DNA of 64,000 nt, taken from contig NC_135118.1 in assembly GCF_050908995.1 (NCBI RefSeq), positions 6,634,001 through 6,698,000 of the forward strand, in the 5' to 3' direction. The notes beneath the pieces were generated by a model. That model was given only the letters and a program-made list of their open reading frames with translations, had not been told where the DNA came from and made no database searches. The position numbers and the translations under genes were made by a program. Positions 35,172 through 45,385 of this stretch are shown here, one piece after another. Position 1 is the first letter of the stretch, and every line of letters begins with the position of its first letter. This stretch comes from Andrena cerasifolii. Taxonomy: Eukaryota > Arthropoda > Insecta > Hymenoptera > Andrenidae.

Positions 35172-35618
35172 CAAGGAGAGTATTTTAGGTGTCCGCCTCC
35201 GATCATTTTGATTTTGGGATATGTTATAGAGGACCGAAAAATAAGAAATACGTGTTTTTTTATTTTTCCCCGTTTTCACATTTGGGGGTGAACACTGCCG
35301 TTCAAAGTTAGGGTTGAAAAATCATTTTTGTGGAATATCTCGAGAACTATTAGAGATAGGGGAATAGTGTCAATGGACGAATTTTGTGTCTTTAAATGCG
35401 AAATATGACTGCATCACCAGATTTTCAAAAAGTCCATTTGTTTAAATAATACATAAAAAATTGTTATGATTTTGCAACCCTAACTTTGAACGCAGTTTTC
35501 ACCCCCCAAATATGAAAACGGGGAAAAATAAAAAACACGTATTTCTTATTTTTCGGTCCTCTATAACATATTTAAAAATCAAAATGATCGGAGGCGGACA
35601 CTTAAAATACTCTCCTTG
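35172..35618. mobile_element. 447-bp palindromic MITE, CAAGGAGAGTATTTT ends
   Basis: The arms 35172-35316 and 35475-35618 are inverted repeats of about 145 bp, roughly 93% identical by eye. Both start CAAGGAGAGTATTTTA when read inward. TAA flanks both sides (35169-35171 and 35619-35621), consistent with a 3-bp target duplication of the kind made by PIF/Harbinger-type (TWA) or CACTA-type elements. The 158-bp centre is noncoding. The transcript of such a palindrome would fold into a long hairpin. Confidence 0.88.
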
Positions 35619-35621
35619 TAA

Positions 35622-37446
35622 GTGCCATTCTTATTGCCTCATTTGCGTAGTTCTACAAGCTAACTATCTCACGTCTCTTATCCTCTGCTCCTCATCGCTC
35701 AACTAAATCGAGTGACCACGAAGTATCCATATTCCATCGCCATTTGAGGCACGTCGCAGTTCCGAGAAAAACTCTTCCCCAATGCAAAGGCATTTCCCGA
35801 GGACGAGTTAGCTCCTCTTCCCGGTTAGCAGGTTCAGCAAATATGAGTCGTACGATCGTTATGTCCTAAGAGCCCTGACAAAACTACATAACTACAATGC
35901 TGGCGAGACGCCGGGAATATTCCCCCGGCTAGGACACAGCTTACACCCTGAAGCCTCTGGTAGTGGCTCGTAGACATTTTTCCAGTGGCAGCCGTCAGTG
36001 GAGCAAGTGACGCACGCTCGACAAATGGTCTCGTCCGCCTATTTTCAGGCCGAGCTCGCTCGCTCCGCCGGGGCAAATAAGCACGGTTTACAGTGGAGGG
36101 TGGAGGGGTTGGCGGCGTTACTTATGCAACGCAAAACGTCCCGCTGGAAGAAGAGAGCAGAGGGCGGCGGGTGCAACGGGGGTCGGCAGGCTCGGCCAAA
36201 TTCATGCCCTCTTAGAATACAACCCTTGTGCGGAAGGGTCGCCCCTATATTACTTACGTAGCCGTAGCTCGTCGCCCCCTTTTATGTACGCAGAGCCCCG
36301 CGTATAATACTCGCCTCTGCTATGAGCCACGGGGGTGGCACCACTGGCTCGTTGGATCAGTCTCTTCTCAAATTACCCATCGTTTAGAACTCGTTTTCAC
36401 CCGCGAGCGCAAGTGCATACAAATATGTATGCTGATCGGCTAGGAAAGACGGGAGTACGTGTGCTGGTGCACGAGGGGGATGAATTACAGCTGAAGTCCA
36501 TCTTTAAGTGGTGGACGATCCATCAAGTCGAGTAGCAAATTCGATGGCGTATCTCGAACGTCTATTTTATTTCTGTGAGCCTGCCATCGCATTGAGGAAA
36601 AGAGATTTAAAAGACATTTATTACTAAATGGCTTAACGAGGTCGATCGGTAACGGTGACTGGGAATTAATATTATTCGGTCGAATATTAATATAAACGGG
36701 TGATTCGAAGCGACAGGCAAGAGACGGTCGCGAGTGTCACCGGTTCTCTCTGTGGAACTTAATTTCTGCCCGTTGAAACGCCGCTTCTGATTCACCTCAA
36801 GGACCGGCTCGATCGCGCGTTAGTGGACGTTGATCCGATTATATCGTGGCGCCGATCGAGGAATCCTTTGAACGTTAATCTCGTCTGTTAAGTCGCCCCG
36901 CGGATAGCCGGTCCAGCGTGTAGCTGTTGCGCGTGAGATCGCGGAGCGGGCGACAGAATCGGGCCAATGCTCCGCGCATGCTTCCACGCGGATCGCGATT
37001 AAAGGTATTTAGACGCGACGAACATGGCCACGGTGAATCCACGCAGACAGCTCGACCGTTCGACTCGCGGCGTCATCTTACCAGTGTTGCTTTGGAATAA
37101 TGGCCACGGTTGTTATTCACGATTTTACGGCTATCGGAGATTACACTCATCCAATTATTCCAGTTAAGGATCGTGACTGGATGATTCTGCTGCGCGCGCG
37201 CGTTGAGAGGCAGTGAATATATATATTTCTGCTCGTGGCAAGGTTTTGTATGGAGATTATGGAATTTCGGGATTTCAATTGATGGATTGTCTTCGTTATT
37301 GCCCATTGTGCGCGCTGTCTGCGGAATCTCACGGCTGATTGTGCAATTTGCGCTATTATAGATGATAGGACCATTTTATGGGGATGGATGTGTTGAAGAT
37401 ATTTCGTGGACGCATTAGTTTCTTTTTTTGTGTGGAATCTGTGGTG
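35622..37446. other. Gene-free stretch
   Basis: I see no gene. Composition is mixed and CpG-containing. Open frames are at most about 87 codons and unrecognised. Confidence 0.5.
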
Positions 37447-37766
37447 TAGGGTAAAGGCTGGTAATATGGAACACCTGATTTTAAAAGCTTGTCAAAAGTA
37501 GGGGAATTTTTTTTTTTTTAATAAAACTGACACGAGGGGACGGAGGAACTAATGTGTAATTATATTTACATCGTCAAATGTAAAATATATCTAATTGATT
37601 TCCAATTAAAGTAGAAAAAACGAAAGGAGTGAAAATCAGCTGTTTGAAAAAAATGGTACCTAATGTGGAACACCTAGGAAATTTGTAAAGAAAACTGAAA
37701 AATCTTTACTTTTCTTAATAAAAATGAAGATTTATTAACTAGAAGGTACAAATAAACAAATATACA

Positions 37767-37967
37767 TCATTTTTGGAATTTGTTTCTGCTTTCTGCATCT
37801 CCTCCACGTTGGGCACGTGAATAATACGTCGGAAGCCCCACATTCTTCGTATGCCCACTAAAAGCAGCGAATAGATTGGGTCCACTTTTCATTGTCATCA
37901 TTTTTATAATTACCATCGCAAAGTCGACTTCATGTATGTTAGTCGGTATGTTCCATATTACATACAC
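37767..37967 (-). pseudogene. Transposase zinc-finger tail remnant, copy B
   Basis: This is the minus-strand counterpart of the remnant at 17100-17344. The nucleotide sequence still aligns through the AATGTGGGGCTTCCGACG block. A small internal deletion shifts the frame upstream and several cysteine codons are lost (the CPKC pair becomes degenerate). It is therefore more decayed than copy A and cannot encode the finger. Confidence 0.7.
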
Positions 37968-38210
37968 ACATGTTCCGATAAGAAATTAAGAAATATACTA
38001 AGGAGAAAGTAATTTTGTGGTAAACTATTGTTGAATAATCAAGAACACACATATGTAATAATAGATTATACCAGAATAATACTTTGTAACTTACCTTCAC
38101 TACAATACTTAACTGTTTGATGCACTCTTCAGAAACTTTTACACACCACGAAAAATATAAACGTTTCTCTTTCAGTGATGGATGTTCGACTAGTGCTCAA
38201 TAATTGTCAG

Positions 38211-39070
38211 TAAGGTGAATGTCCCAATTTCTGCTCATTTAAAAGGTTACTCGTCAGAAAGCAGGTGTAAAAAATTTGTTTGCGATCAAAATTTGCAGAG
38301 TATTTGATTAATTCTTTAATAATAAATCAACCAGTCGAAAACTATTTAAGAAAGATATTTCAAGATGTTTAACTACTAGTAATTTGTAATTAAATATAAT
38401 GCTCTAAATGTCCGCATTTCTGCTCACGAAAAATAGCAATGTATGTATTTCAATTCACCATTTGTACCACTTTCTACTCACATAATATGTTGCCTTTTCA
38501 GGTTAAAATAAGTTACATCTTTTATGGAAATGTTTCATAACACAACAGTAAAGTATAAAATAATGGATAAACAAAAATTAAAATGCCTTCGAATAGAAAT
38601 AGAGGTTACAGCATATATTGAATTTTGAGATTATGTTGCTAAAATTTTGGTGAGTAGAAATGCGGACACTTGACCCTAATCCTAATCACCTGTTTTCTAC
38701 TTAAAATAATCAAAAATAGTAAAAAACCTAAATCCAGAACACATTGTGGTATCTGCGTTTGTTATTAAATAAGAACGTTTACTGCAAAAACTATTCTCTG
38801 CCCAATTATCGAATACTAATAGTGACCCTGTTCCCTACCACAACCAGCTAAAACACGGTCGAAAAATCATGAGTCTATCATTTTAAAAGTTTTTCGTATC
38901 TTATGCTGCACTTTGATTAGCACCATGCTCGTGCAATACTCGCGTAAATGTTCAAATAATTTAGAATTATATTGTTGTAACTATAGTACAAACGTGGCGC
39001 TTATAATAATAAGAAAAATACGAAATGAGCAGAAATGGGAACATGATCAGAAATTGGAACATTCACCTTA
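38211..39070 (-). mobile_element. GGTGAATGTCCC element, copy 4
   Basis: An 860-bp copy in reverse orientation to copies 1-3, with TAAGGTGAATGTCCC at the left and an imperfect GGAACATTCACCTTA at the right, flanked by TA. It is inserted inside the GGGTAAAGGC element copy B, so it is younger than that element's arrival. The second terminal motif (CATGATCAGAAATTGGAACA) is present at its right end. No transposase frame is visible. Confidence 0.92.
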
Positions 39071-39192
39071 TCATCGTCTATTGTGCCTAGGAATCCAGTA
39101 TAGACAATTACCAGAAGAGTTCGTTATTTATTTACCGAAATATTACGAAGTTCCATATTACCTGCTGTTCCATATTACCTGCCTTTACCCTA

Positions 39193-41400
39193 TTAAGCAT
39201 TATTGGACAGAGAGTGTATAATGATATGGCACCGACCACATTTTATTTCATTCTTACCACTGCTGATTAAATAGCAGCTGCAACCCTAACTCTAATGGAA
39301 TTATATTGAATCCTTATCTCTTCGCAAGGAATGACTATCGAATTTAAATCATTTTATTGAACTGAATACCCAAGATAGCCTATTCTCGATTTCGAGAGGG
39401 AAATTATTTTTCTATTAAGAGAGCATAAGAAGAGAAACACTCTTAATGCCCCACCTGGCAAAGTATCGTCTCGCGCGAAACATCGGAAAGTAAGAACGAT
39501 TCCAGGTTAAACGATCCACCGAAGTGTGGTTATCAGCCCCGGCTGGTGGCCAGGAGCATTTCTGTCTTCCTCCTCAGAAGAGTCTTTACGTGTCCGATGC
39601 TAATGAACTTCCATCTCCGTTCCCCGTACGTGTCATCGATCATTGCTCTCACGGCAAGAGGATCCAGTGGGAGCCGATGGTTCAGCGTCCCGACGAGTGT
39701 ACGCGGCGTCGACAGCTGCTTTATTCTTCGGATAGCACGGCGGGTAGCTGGATGAAGGCGCGAGGATGGAAGGAAAGGGAGGCGGGGATAGCTAGCGAAG
39801 AGCAGAGCGGAATAAGGGTGGAAGGGAGAAAATGGCATAAGTAGGCAGAGGACGGCATCTTTGACAAATTCGATTCGCGTGTCACGGCACGCGGAACACG
39901 CTGAGAGCCGGAAAAGTGGAGGGTGTTCCACTCTCGCAGTCGCTAAATCAGCTAAATGGCTGGCAGCCAGGGGGGTGGAAACCTGTGTAACGCGAGGTGT
40001 GACAGGCGTGGCTGACGCCATCGGGCGAAATCTTGAATATTTGATGCCCCGCGTCTCCAGCCACCGACGACGACGGAGGCGACGAGATAAAGAGAGCCCC
40101 ACGGCTTTCACCGTCATGTAGGAAACGTCTCGTCAGCTGCTCGCCAGGAGGAATCGCATCTCTGCGGCTGTAGAGTAGTCGTCCTCTCGCTCCTGCCCTT
40201 CCCGAACGTTATTCGTCATCGTGTCCCTCGCCGAGCTATTATTCAAGGATCCGAGCCTGACGGAAATTGCTCGGGTCAGGATCGGTGTCTTCTTCGAAAT
40301 TCTTAGGGCTACAGGGGTGGCGACGAGAACGCACAGGACCCTTGCTATACCTCGTCCACTGCGACAAAGTCACTCGACATGAATTTATAAAAAAAATTCA
40401 CTTCATCCAACTTCTCCTGCCCCACTCTGCCATAGTTACTCGTTACATGGCGCAGAAGAAAGTACCTACACAGGAAGAGCCAACTACCCTTCGTCATCGG
40501 GTCCTGTCCCCGAAACGGCACTTGCCGCGCCACGACATCCACTCCGGCATTATGAGTCATTTACGATCCCGACCAGTGCCAGCCGCGTTCACGGTTTTAC
40601 GACGTGTGTGCTCGGAACGTTCCAGCTGCGGCAGGACGATTGAATTAAGCGTCTTAAAAGCGGCGATCTCGTTTACGTGGCCACGGAATCATCATCGCCG
40701 GCGTCCATTTCGAAACGGCGCAAACAGAGTTTTACTGCCCCCCGGGCAAACAAGGCTCCGCACGCCGCGTAGCGCTCGTCCCGGAAACTCATCCAATTAA
40801 TCATTTTACGATCCATCGGGTTTTTCTCGCTGCGCCCTGCCACACCCACCGCTCGCGCATTTATTCTCCTCTCGTACCGACGTCGTCTTTCCGCGGGCCG
40901 AGGCATTAAAACAAGCTTGCCCTCCACCGTCCGGCCCCGCGCTATTGATTTATATTCGCGCCGCGTATGTTCGACCACTCGCTGGACAGAGCTCCATCAT
41001 CCGGCCCAGGGAAGCCGGTGATAGGAAGCTGGACACGGCCGTAACGTTTATAGACACTTCAAATTTCTAACGGCCAATGGCCTGCGCTTTACCCTGTGTA
41101 TCCGGCGCGCTCGAACTTGAAAAGGGAGCAACCGTTCGTGACTGTCGGCGATTCGAGCGTGGCTGCAATCGACATTAATGCATACTAATGCCGACCGTGC
41201 TATTCACTTTTCGCGTGGCTCGCGTGTACGCGCGCGGCATTAATTCACGATCGCCCCGTCGACTTCGGAGGAAATTCGCTGTGTTCGGAATGGCACCCAG
41301 GGACGCAGGCTCTTCTGACGCTCTGCTGCTGCGTCGTTCAAGTCGTCGATTTTGGTGGCTGGAGGAAGTTAAGGGGGGTGGTTTGTGAGGAGGGAAGAAG
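39193..41400. other. Gene-free stretch
   Basis: I see no supportable gene. The block at 39500-41300 is GC-rich and is open on both strands over the same bases (194 codons on minus at 39533-40117, 177 on plus at 40267-40800). The peptides are Arg/Ser-rich and match nothing I recognise. Confidence 0.5.
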
Positions 41401-42937
41401 TAGGGGAGACCGGGGCTAGTTGTTACACATTTCAGTTTTTTATTTTTTATTTTTCTTTGCATTCCATTTTCAATACTATCAATGACTCTGATTTAAAGTA
41501 CGTTCTTTCCTCTACCGATGACCGCTATCGCATGTAATTAAACGAAAACCATGGCTTTGAAACAAGCCATTTTGAAAGTCGAGACATGTTGTAACAACTA
41601 GCCCCTACTCGGGGCTAGTTGTTACGCAATACGGGGCAAGTTGTTACAGAATTAAATTTTACGAAACGAGGCTTATTATGAATAATATAATTATATTTTC
41701 TTGAACAAAAGCAAGTTTATTAATATTAAGAATCTGTTACAATAAATATACAATAAAAAATATATTTGGAAAATAATAAAAACTACTGAAGTCAGTTGCA
41801 CTAATTATCGTCATCCGTTTCATACAGGGACTCGCAATTAATGCACACATTAAAGTGATTCTTCGGTGTTGCACACTTCTCATGTGCCCACTTTTTGCAT
41901 TCCATGCACTGAAACCACTTTGTGGAGCCCCTCTTTGAATTTGAAAAAGGAGAGAGACAGTGCAAGCAAACGCATTCTTCATCTTCGGAGGAGGAGTGTC
42001 TATTATTTGTGGTGGATTTATTTTTCATCTGCCTTTTCTTTACTGTATGTTTTTTTTATTTTTATGTCATCAGTTTACTTTCTAAAACTTTTTAATAAAA
42101 TCTTTTTAGGTTTTGATTTGTTACTTTTCGTTTTTTCTTTTAACAGTTGTTCCTGACGTATGGATTCTCTTACAGGCGTGTTCGTTAAAATTTCTGATTT
42201 CATCTTCTTTCTTCGTACAATTGTGGTCTTTTTTCCGCTACAGGATACGGTTTTACTTGTTCAGGAGTTACATGTGGTTGACATGAGTTGGCAAAACTTG
42301 TAGACGGTTCAGACGTATCAATAATTATAAACTGGGACACTATTTTATTCTGAGGAGATTCCCCCTCGATTATAGTTTTATCTAAATTATGTGGAAGAGA
42401 GCCACCATAGTGGCGTTCTGTTCCAAAAAATCATTTAGCGGGAAACCACTATAGTGACTCGTGGTAACTAAAGGATTAAATTAATAAATTAGTTACTAAA
42501 TACAATGTAACAATATGCCCCTTTCCCTCTGTAACAACGTGCCCCTTTTCGTATGTAACAACTTGCCCCGGTTGACACCATTGTGTATAAAAAGCTATAA
42601 GTTCATACCAGTTGGGTGTATTCTTACGTTCTTGTTGCCAATCTGTAGCTAAAGGAACACTGATTCAAACGTGGTAATATTAATTTACATACATTTATCT
42701 GCCTGTTCGGTAGAAAAGATTGAAGTAGAAAGAGAAAAGTTACTATTAGTACCGAAAACACAAACAAACTGTAATAAAGTGACAACGCGTGAACCGACTA
42801 CAAACAAACAACATACACACCTGTGTATGGTTGAAACACATCAGCCACTTCATCGTCGAAGTGATAGCGCGTGCGAAAAAAATTTAAACTGCTTTGTAAC
42901 AACCTGCCCCTGTAACAACTAGCCCCGGTCTCCCCTA
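41401..42937 (-). mobile_element. Pogo/Tigger-like DNA transposon, non-autonomous, TA-flanked
   Basis: The left end GGGGAGACCGGGGCTAGTTG and its perfect reverse complement at the right bound a 1.54-kb element with TA at each extreme (41401-41402 and 42936-42937). The motif GTAACAACTWGCCCC, in either orientation, is repeated near both ends: at least three times on the left (about 41413, 41590-41605, 41620-41647) and four times on the right (about 42530-42570 and 42896-42925). A frameshifted transposase C-terminal remnant lies on the minus strand at 41801-42365. The catalytic DDE region is absent, so the copy cannot move on its own. Confidence 0.93.
41801..42365 (-). pseudogene. Pogo/Tigger-like transposase C-terminal remnant
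   Basis: Three minus-strand frames follow one another. Near 42240-42275 one reads PEQVKPYPVAEK. Near 42172-42204 the next reads KSEILTNTPVRE, then a basic Lys-rich stretch that stops at 42075. From 42028 to 41801 the last reads CLHC, a W-x-QC pair, CMEC, WAHEKC and CINC and stops. Established pogo/Tigger-like (DDE_1) transposases end with this order: a P(Y/F)PKA-like motif, an ILT-x-TP motif, a basic linker and a PHD-like finger. At least two frameshifts separate the pieces. The DNA-binding and DDE parts are missing. Confidence 0.85.
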
Positions 42938-44672
42938 CGTTTTTCAGTTTTCAATTTTTGTGATTTTTATTCGAATTAATTACTTAATAACGAACGTGCT
43001 GAAATATACTCTGGTCCTTCCAAGAGGATAATCGCAAGTGAAAAGTTAATATATTGCAAGTGAAAGCTTGAGAAGGTAGATACAAAATGAATGAAGAAAT
43101 GTTACTTGGATTTTGTTGCTCCTGGAATATACCTATTGTGATATCGAACTTCAATTATCGTCTGGAGTGTACATTGGTATAAATACAATGGTGCAACGAT
43201 TATTAATAATATCACAAACGATAGGAACACGAAAGGATCCAAAAAGACAACCACGAAAGAAAGTTGAAGAGGGCGAAGCAGAAGCACTGAACTCGTCAAT
43301 ACATCCCTCCTTCTATAACTTCCAAAATCAATTAATCCCCCTCCATAATCTGCATTTCTCCCCAAAACCCGCCTCATCCCGAAATATTTGAACTTGATGC
43401 TTCGACACAAAAACTACCACCCCCCTCAAAACCATACATCTGGAAAGATCGATATGAGACCGAAACAGTGCAAGAAAAACAGAAATAAACATAGACAGCA
43501 TCGAAGGGTGGGAGAGAGGGAGGGGAACACAAACCAACGAAGTGCAAGGGGAAGCAAGGGCGGAACGAGCGTGTTCGTGAAAAGTACGAAATCGTCGGTT
43601 GATAATGGGTGCAGTTTATCAGCCCCCCTCGACCCCCTCGCCGCCGTTCCGCGTTCCACTGCCGAGTAAAATCCACCCACGCTTTTCCGCAGGGAACAGC
43701 GACAGGGACGAGCCGCGCAGAAGGGGGCGGTTTCATTGTACCCGCGGGCTGCAAACAATAATCATGACACGCTGGATTGCCCGGCAATGACAATGGGAAT
43801 TGATGATATATCGATTGCTCGCGGCCAACGACACCGTATAATTGTTTTACAACGGCGGCGCCGCCGATAGAGAGCCGGGTGCGGCTACGTAAAACCTCTC
43901 TCGAACAGCTACGCGCGGGATGTATGCACGCCTACGCGCCCTTTTCGGCCGATCGACCAAACGACAAAAAGAGACGGACGGGGGGGGGGAGGGGAGGGAA
44001 AGCGAGAGAAAGAGAGAGGGGGGTTGGAAACGCGATCATTCGCGAATAATTATTATTGTTCGACGCATCGAACCGGTTGTTTACGAGATATGTATACGGG
44101 GAAACGAGTCCCAGCGACACGGAACCGATTGCGTGAGAATCGAAAGGCCGCTGGAATACGGGAATAGCAGATGCTCCGTTGGTCGATACTTTTATTGATC
44201 GTTGCCCTCGTTCCTTGTTTGGTATTTCGACATTACTTTTTGTGTTTGCGACTGATTCTTCTGGTTTTCTCAGTGCAGATTGAGAAGTGGCAGGCTAGGA
44301 GAAGTAAGCAGATTTTAGTTTGTTTACTTTGTTTTTAATTTGGCGTTCTTTGACATGTCCCCTTTTCGAAAGTGAAGCATCTGTTCGACATTTATATGTA
44401 ACCTGAATGCATTTTAAGTTGATATTTTCTCTGGCCTGTGCTCGTTCCCTCCTTCAAAGTGAAACATCTGCGTGCAGTCTATAATAAAGAACTTGAACTA
44501 ATTTTAATTTCATGTTCAGCGCTATGTTCCACTGTCTCACTCCCTGTTTCGAACCTATTGTCTTGAATCTTGCTACTTGAATAGTCAGTACCAATGCGCC
44601 GGTCGGGCAATTTCGACACATTCATCAATTCAAGTTCATCACTTACCTTGCCTAATCTGATATTTCCCTTAA
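42938..44672. other. Gene-free stretch
   Basis: I see no gene. Positions 43360-44020 carry overlapping frames up to 139 codons on minus that give hydrophobic/Ser-Pro-rich peptides, mirrored by Arg/Lys-rich frames on plus. A G-rich purine tract lies at about 43980-44020. A 14-base palindrome, CGGCGGCGCCGCCG, lies near 43852. Confidence 0.5.
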
Positions 44673-45381
44673 GGGGGGAGCCTGGTGTAACTAAATGAAA
44701 ATCGAGGCATTTTCGGGATTTTTTTTTAAAGAAAGTATTGGATAGATCTTTCTGAAACTTTCAGGATATTGTATTAACAGGTTAAGGTATATAACAAAAA
44801 AAAAAATTGATTAAAAAAGAGCGGCAAATAACAAAGTTATGCCCAGTTCGTTGGCGACGCAATTATTGCACTGCGGGCAACGTAGCGTCTTTTGGTTTCA
44901 TCTGAAACCAAAAATCGAACAATTTTCTTTTAGTTCATGAGTGTACGCACAGAATGAAGAAATTTGAAACTTAAAAGATGCAAAATGAACAAATGGCGGC
45001 CTCTGGAATAAAAAGTTCACTGTTTCCAACGAAATTTTGCCTTAAATGTCTAAAAAAAAGTTATTTATTTAAACAATATCATTATACTAATAACTTAGTA
45101 CTATGAAGAAAATGTTCACAAATATCCGTGCACAAGGCCAAGTCGATTGGTTGAATATTTTTTGAGTTACATTGCCCGCAAAGTGTAAAACTGTCGTTTC
45201 GAGAAAAACGCATTTAAAGTTGTGTGGTAGCCTGGCGCTCCGTAGCAAAATCGGCTATATCCGCTTTAATTTTTCGAATTTCGTTTTGCTGCTTTGGGAG
45301 CATATTATCGTGACGTTCAACTATTGATTTATGCAAAAAAAAAAAATCGGTTTCTTCGATCCGCTACACCAGGCTCCCCCC
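44673..45381. mobile_element. 709-bp MITE with TTAA flanks
   Basis: The left end GGGGGGAGCCTGGTGTA and its exact reverse complement TACACCAGGCTCCCCCC define the element. It is flanked by TTAA at 44669-44672 and 45382-45385. A TTAA duplication is the signature of piggyBac. Because TA lies inside TTAA, a TA-duplicating Tc1/mariner-type element is an alternative. The interior is AT-rich, with no coding frame of note. Confidence 0.82.
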
Positions 45382-45385
45382 TTAA

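Larger units (their letters stand above)
37447..39192 (-). mobile_element. GGGTAAAGGC element, copy B (pogo-like, carries copy 4 of the GGTGAATG element)
   Basis: The left end reads TA-GGGTAAAGGCTGGTAATA and the right end is its near reverse complement, ending CCTTTACCC-TA. The right end contains the TTCCATATTACCTG motif twice. It is in the opposite orientation to copy A, with the transposase remnant on the minus strand. An 860-bp GGTGAATGTCCC element is inserted at 38211-39070, and without it the copy is about 886 bp. Further GGAACA/TGTTCC-type motifs recur inside (near 37662 and 37950). Confidence 0.9.

Noticed and set aside
39533..40117. 194-codon open frame on minus
   Set aside because: Mirrored by open plus frames. 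No motif recognised and no splice context.
42587..42615. TATAAAAAG-like box inside the pogo-like element
   Set aside because: It points away from the minus-strand transposase remnant and sits in AT-rich DNA.
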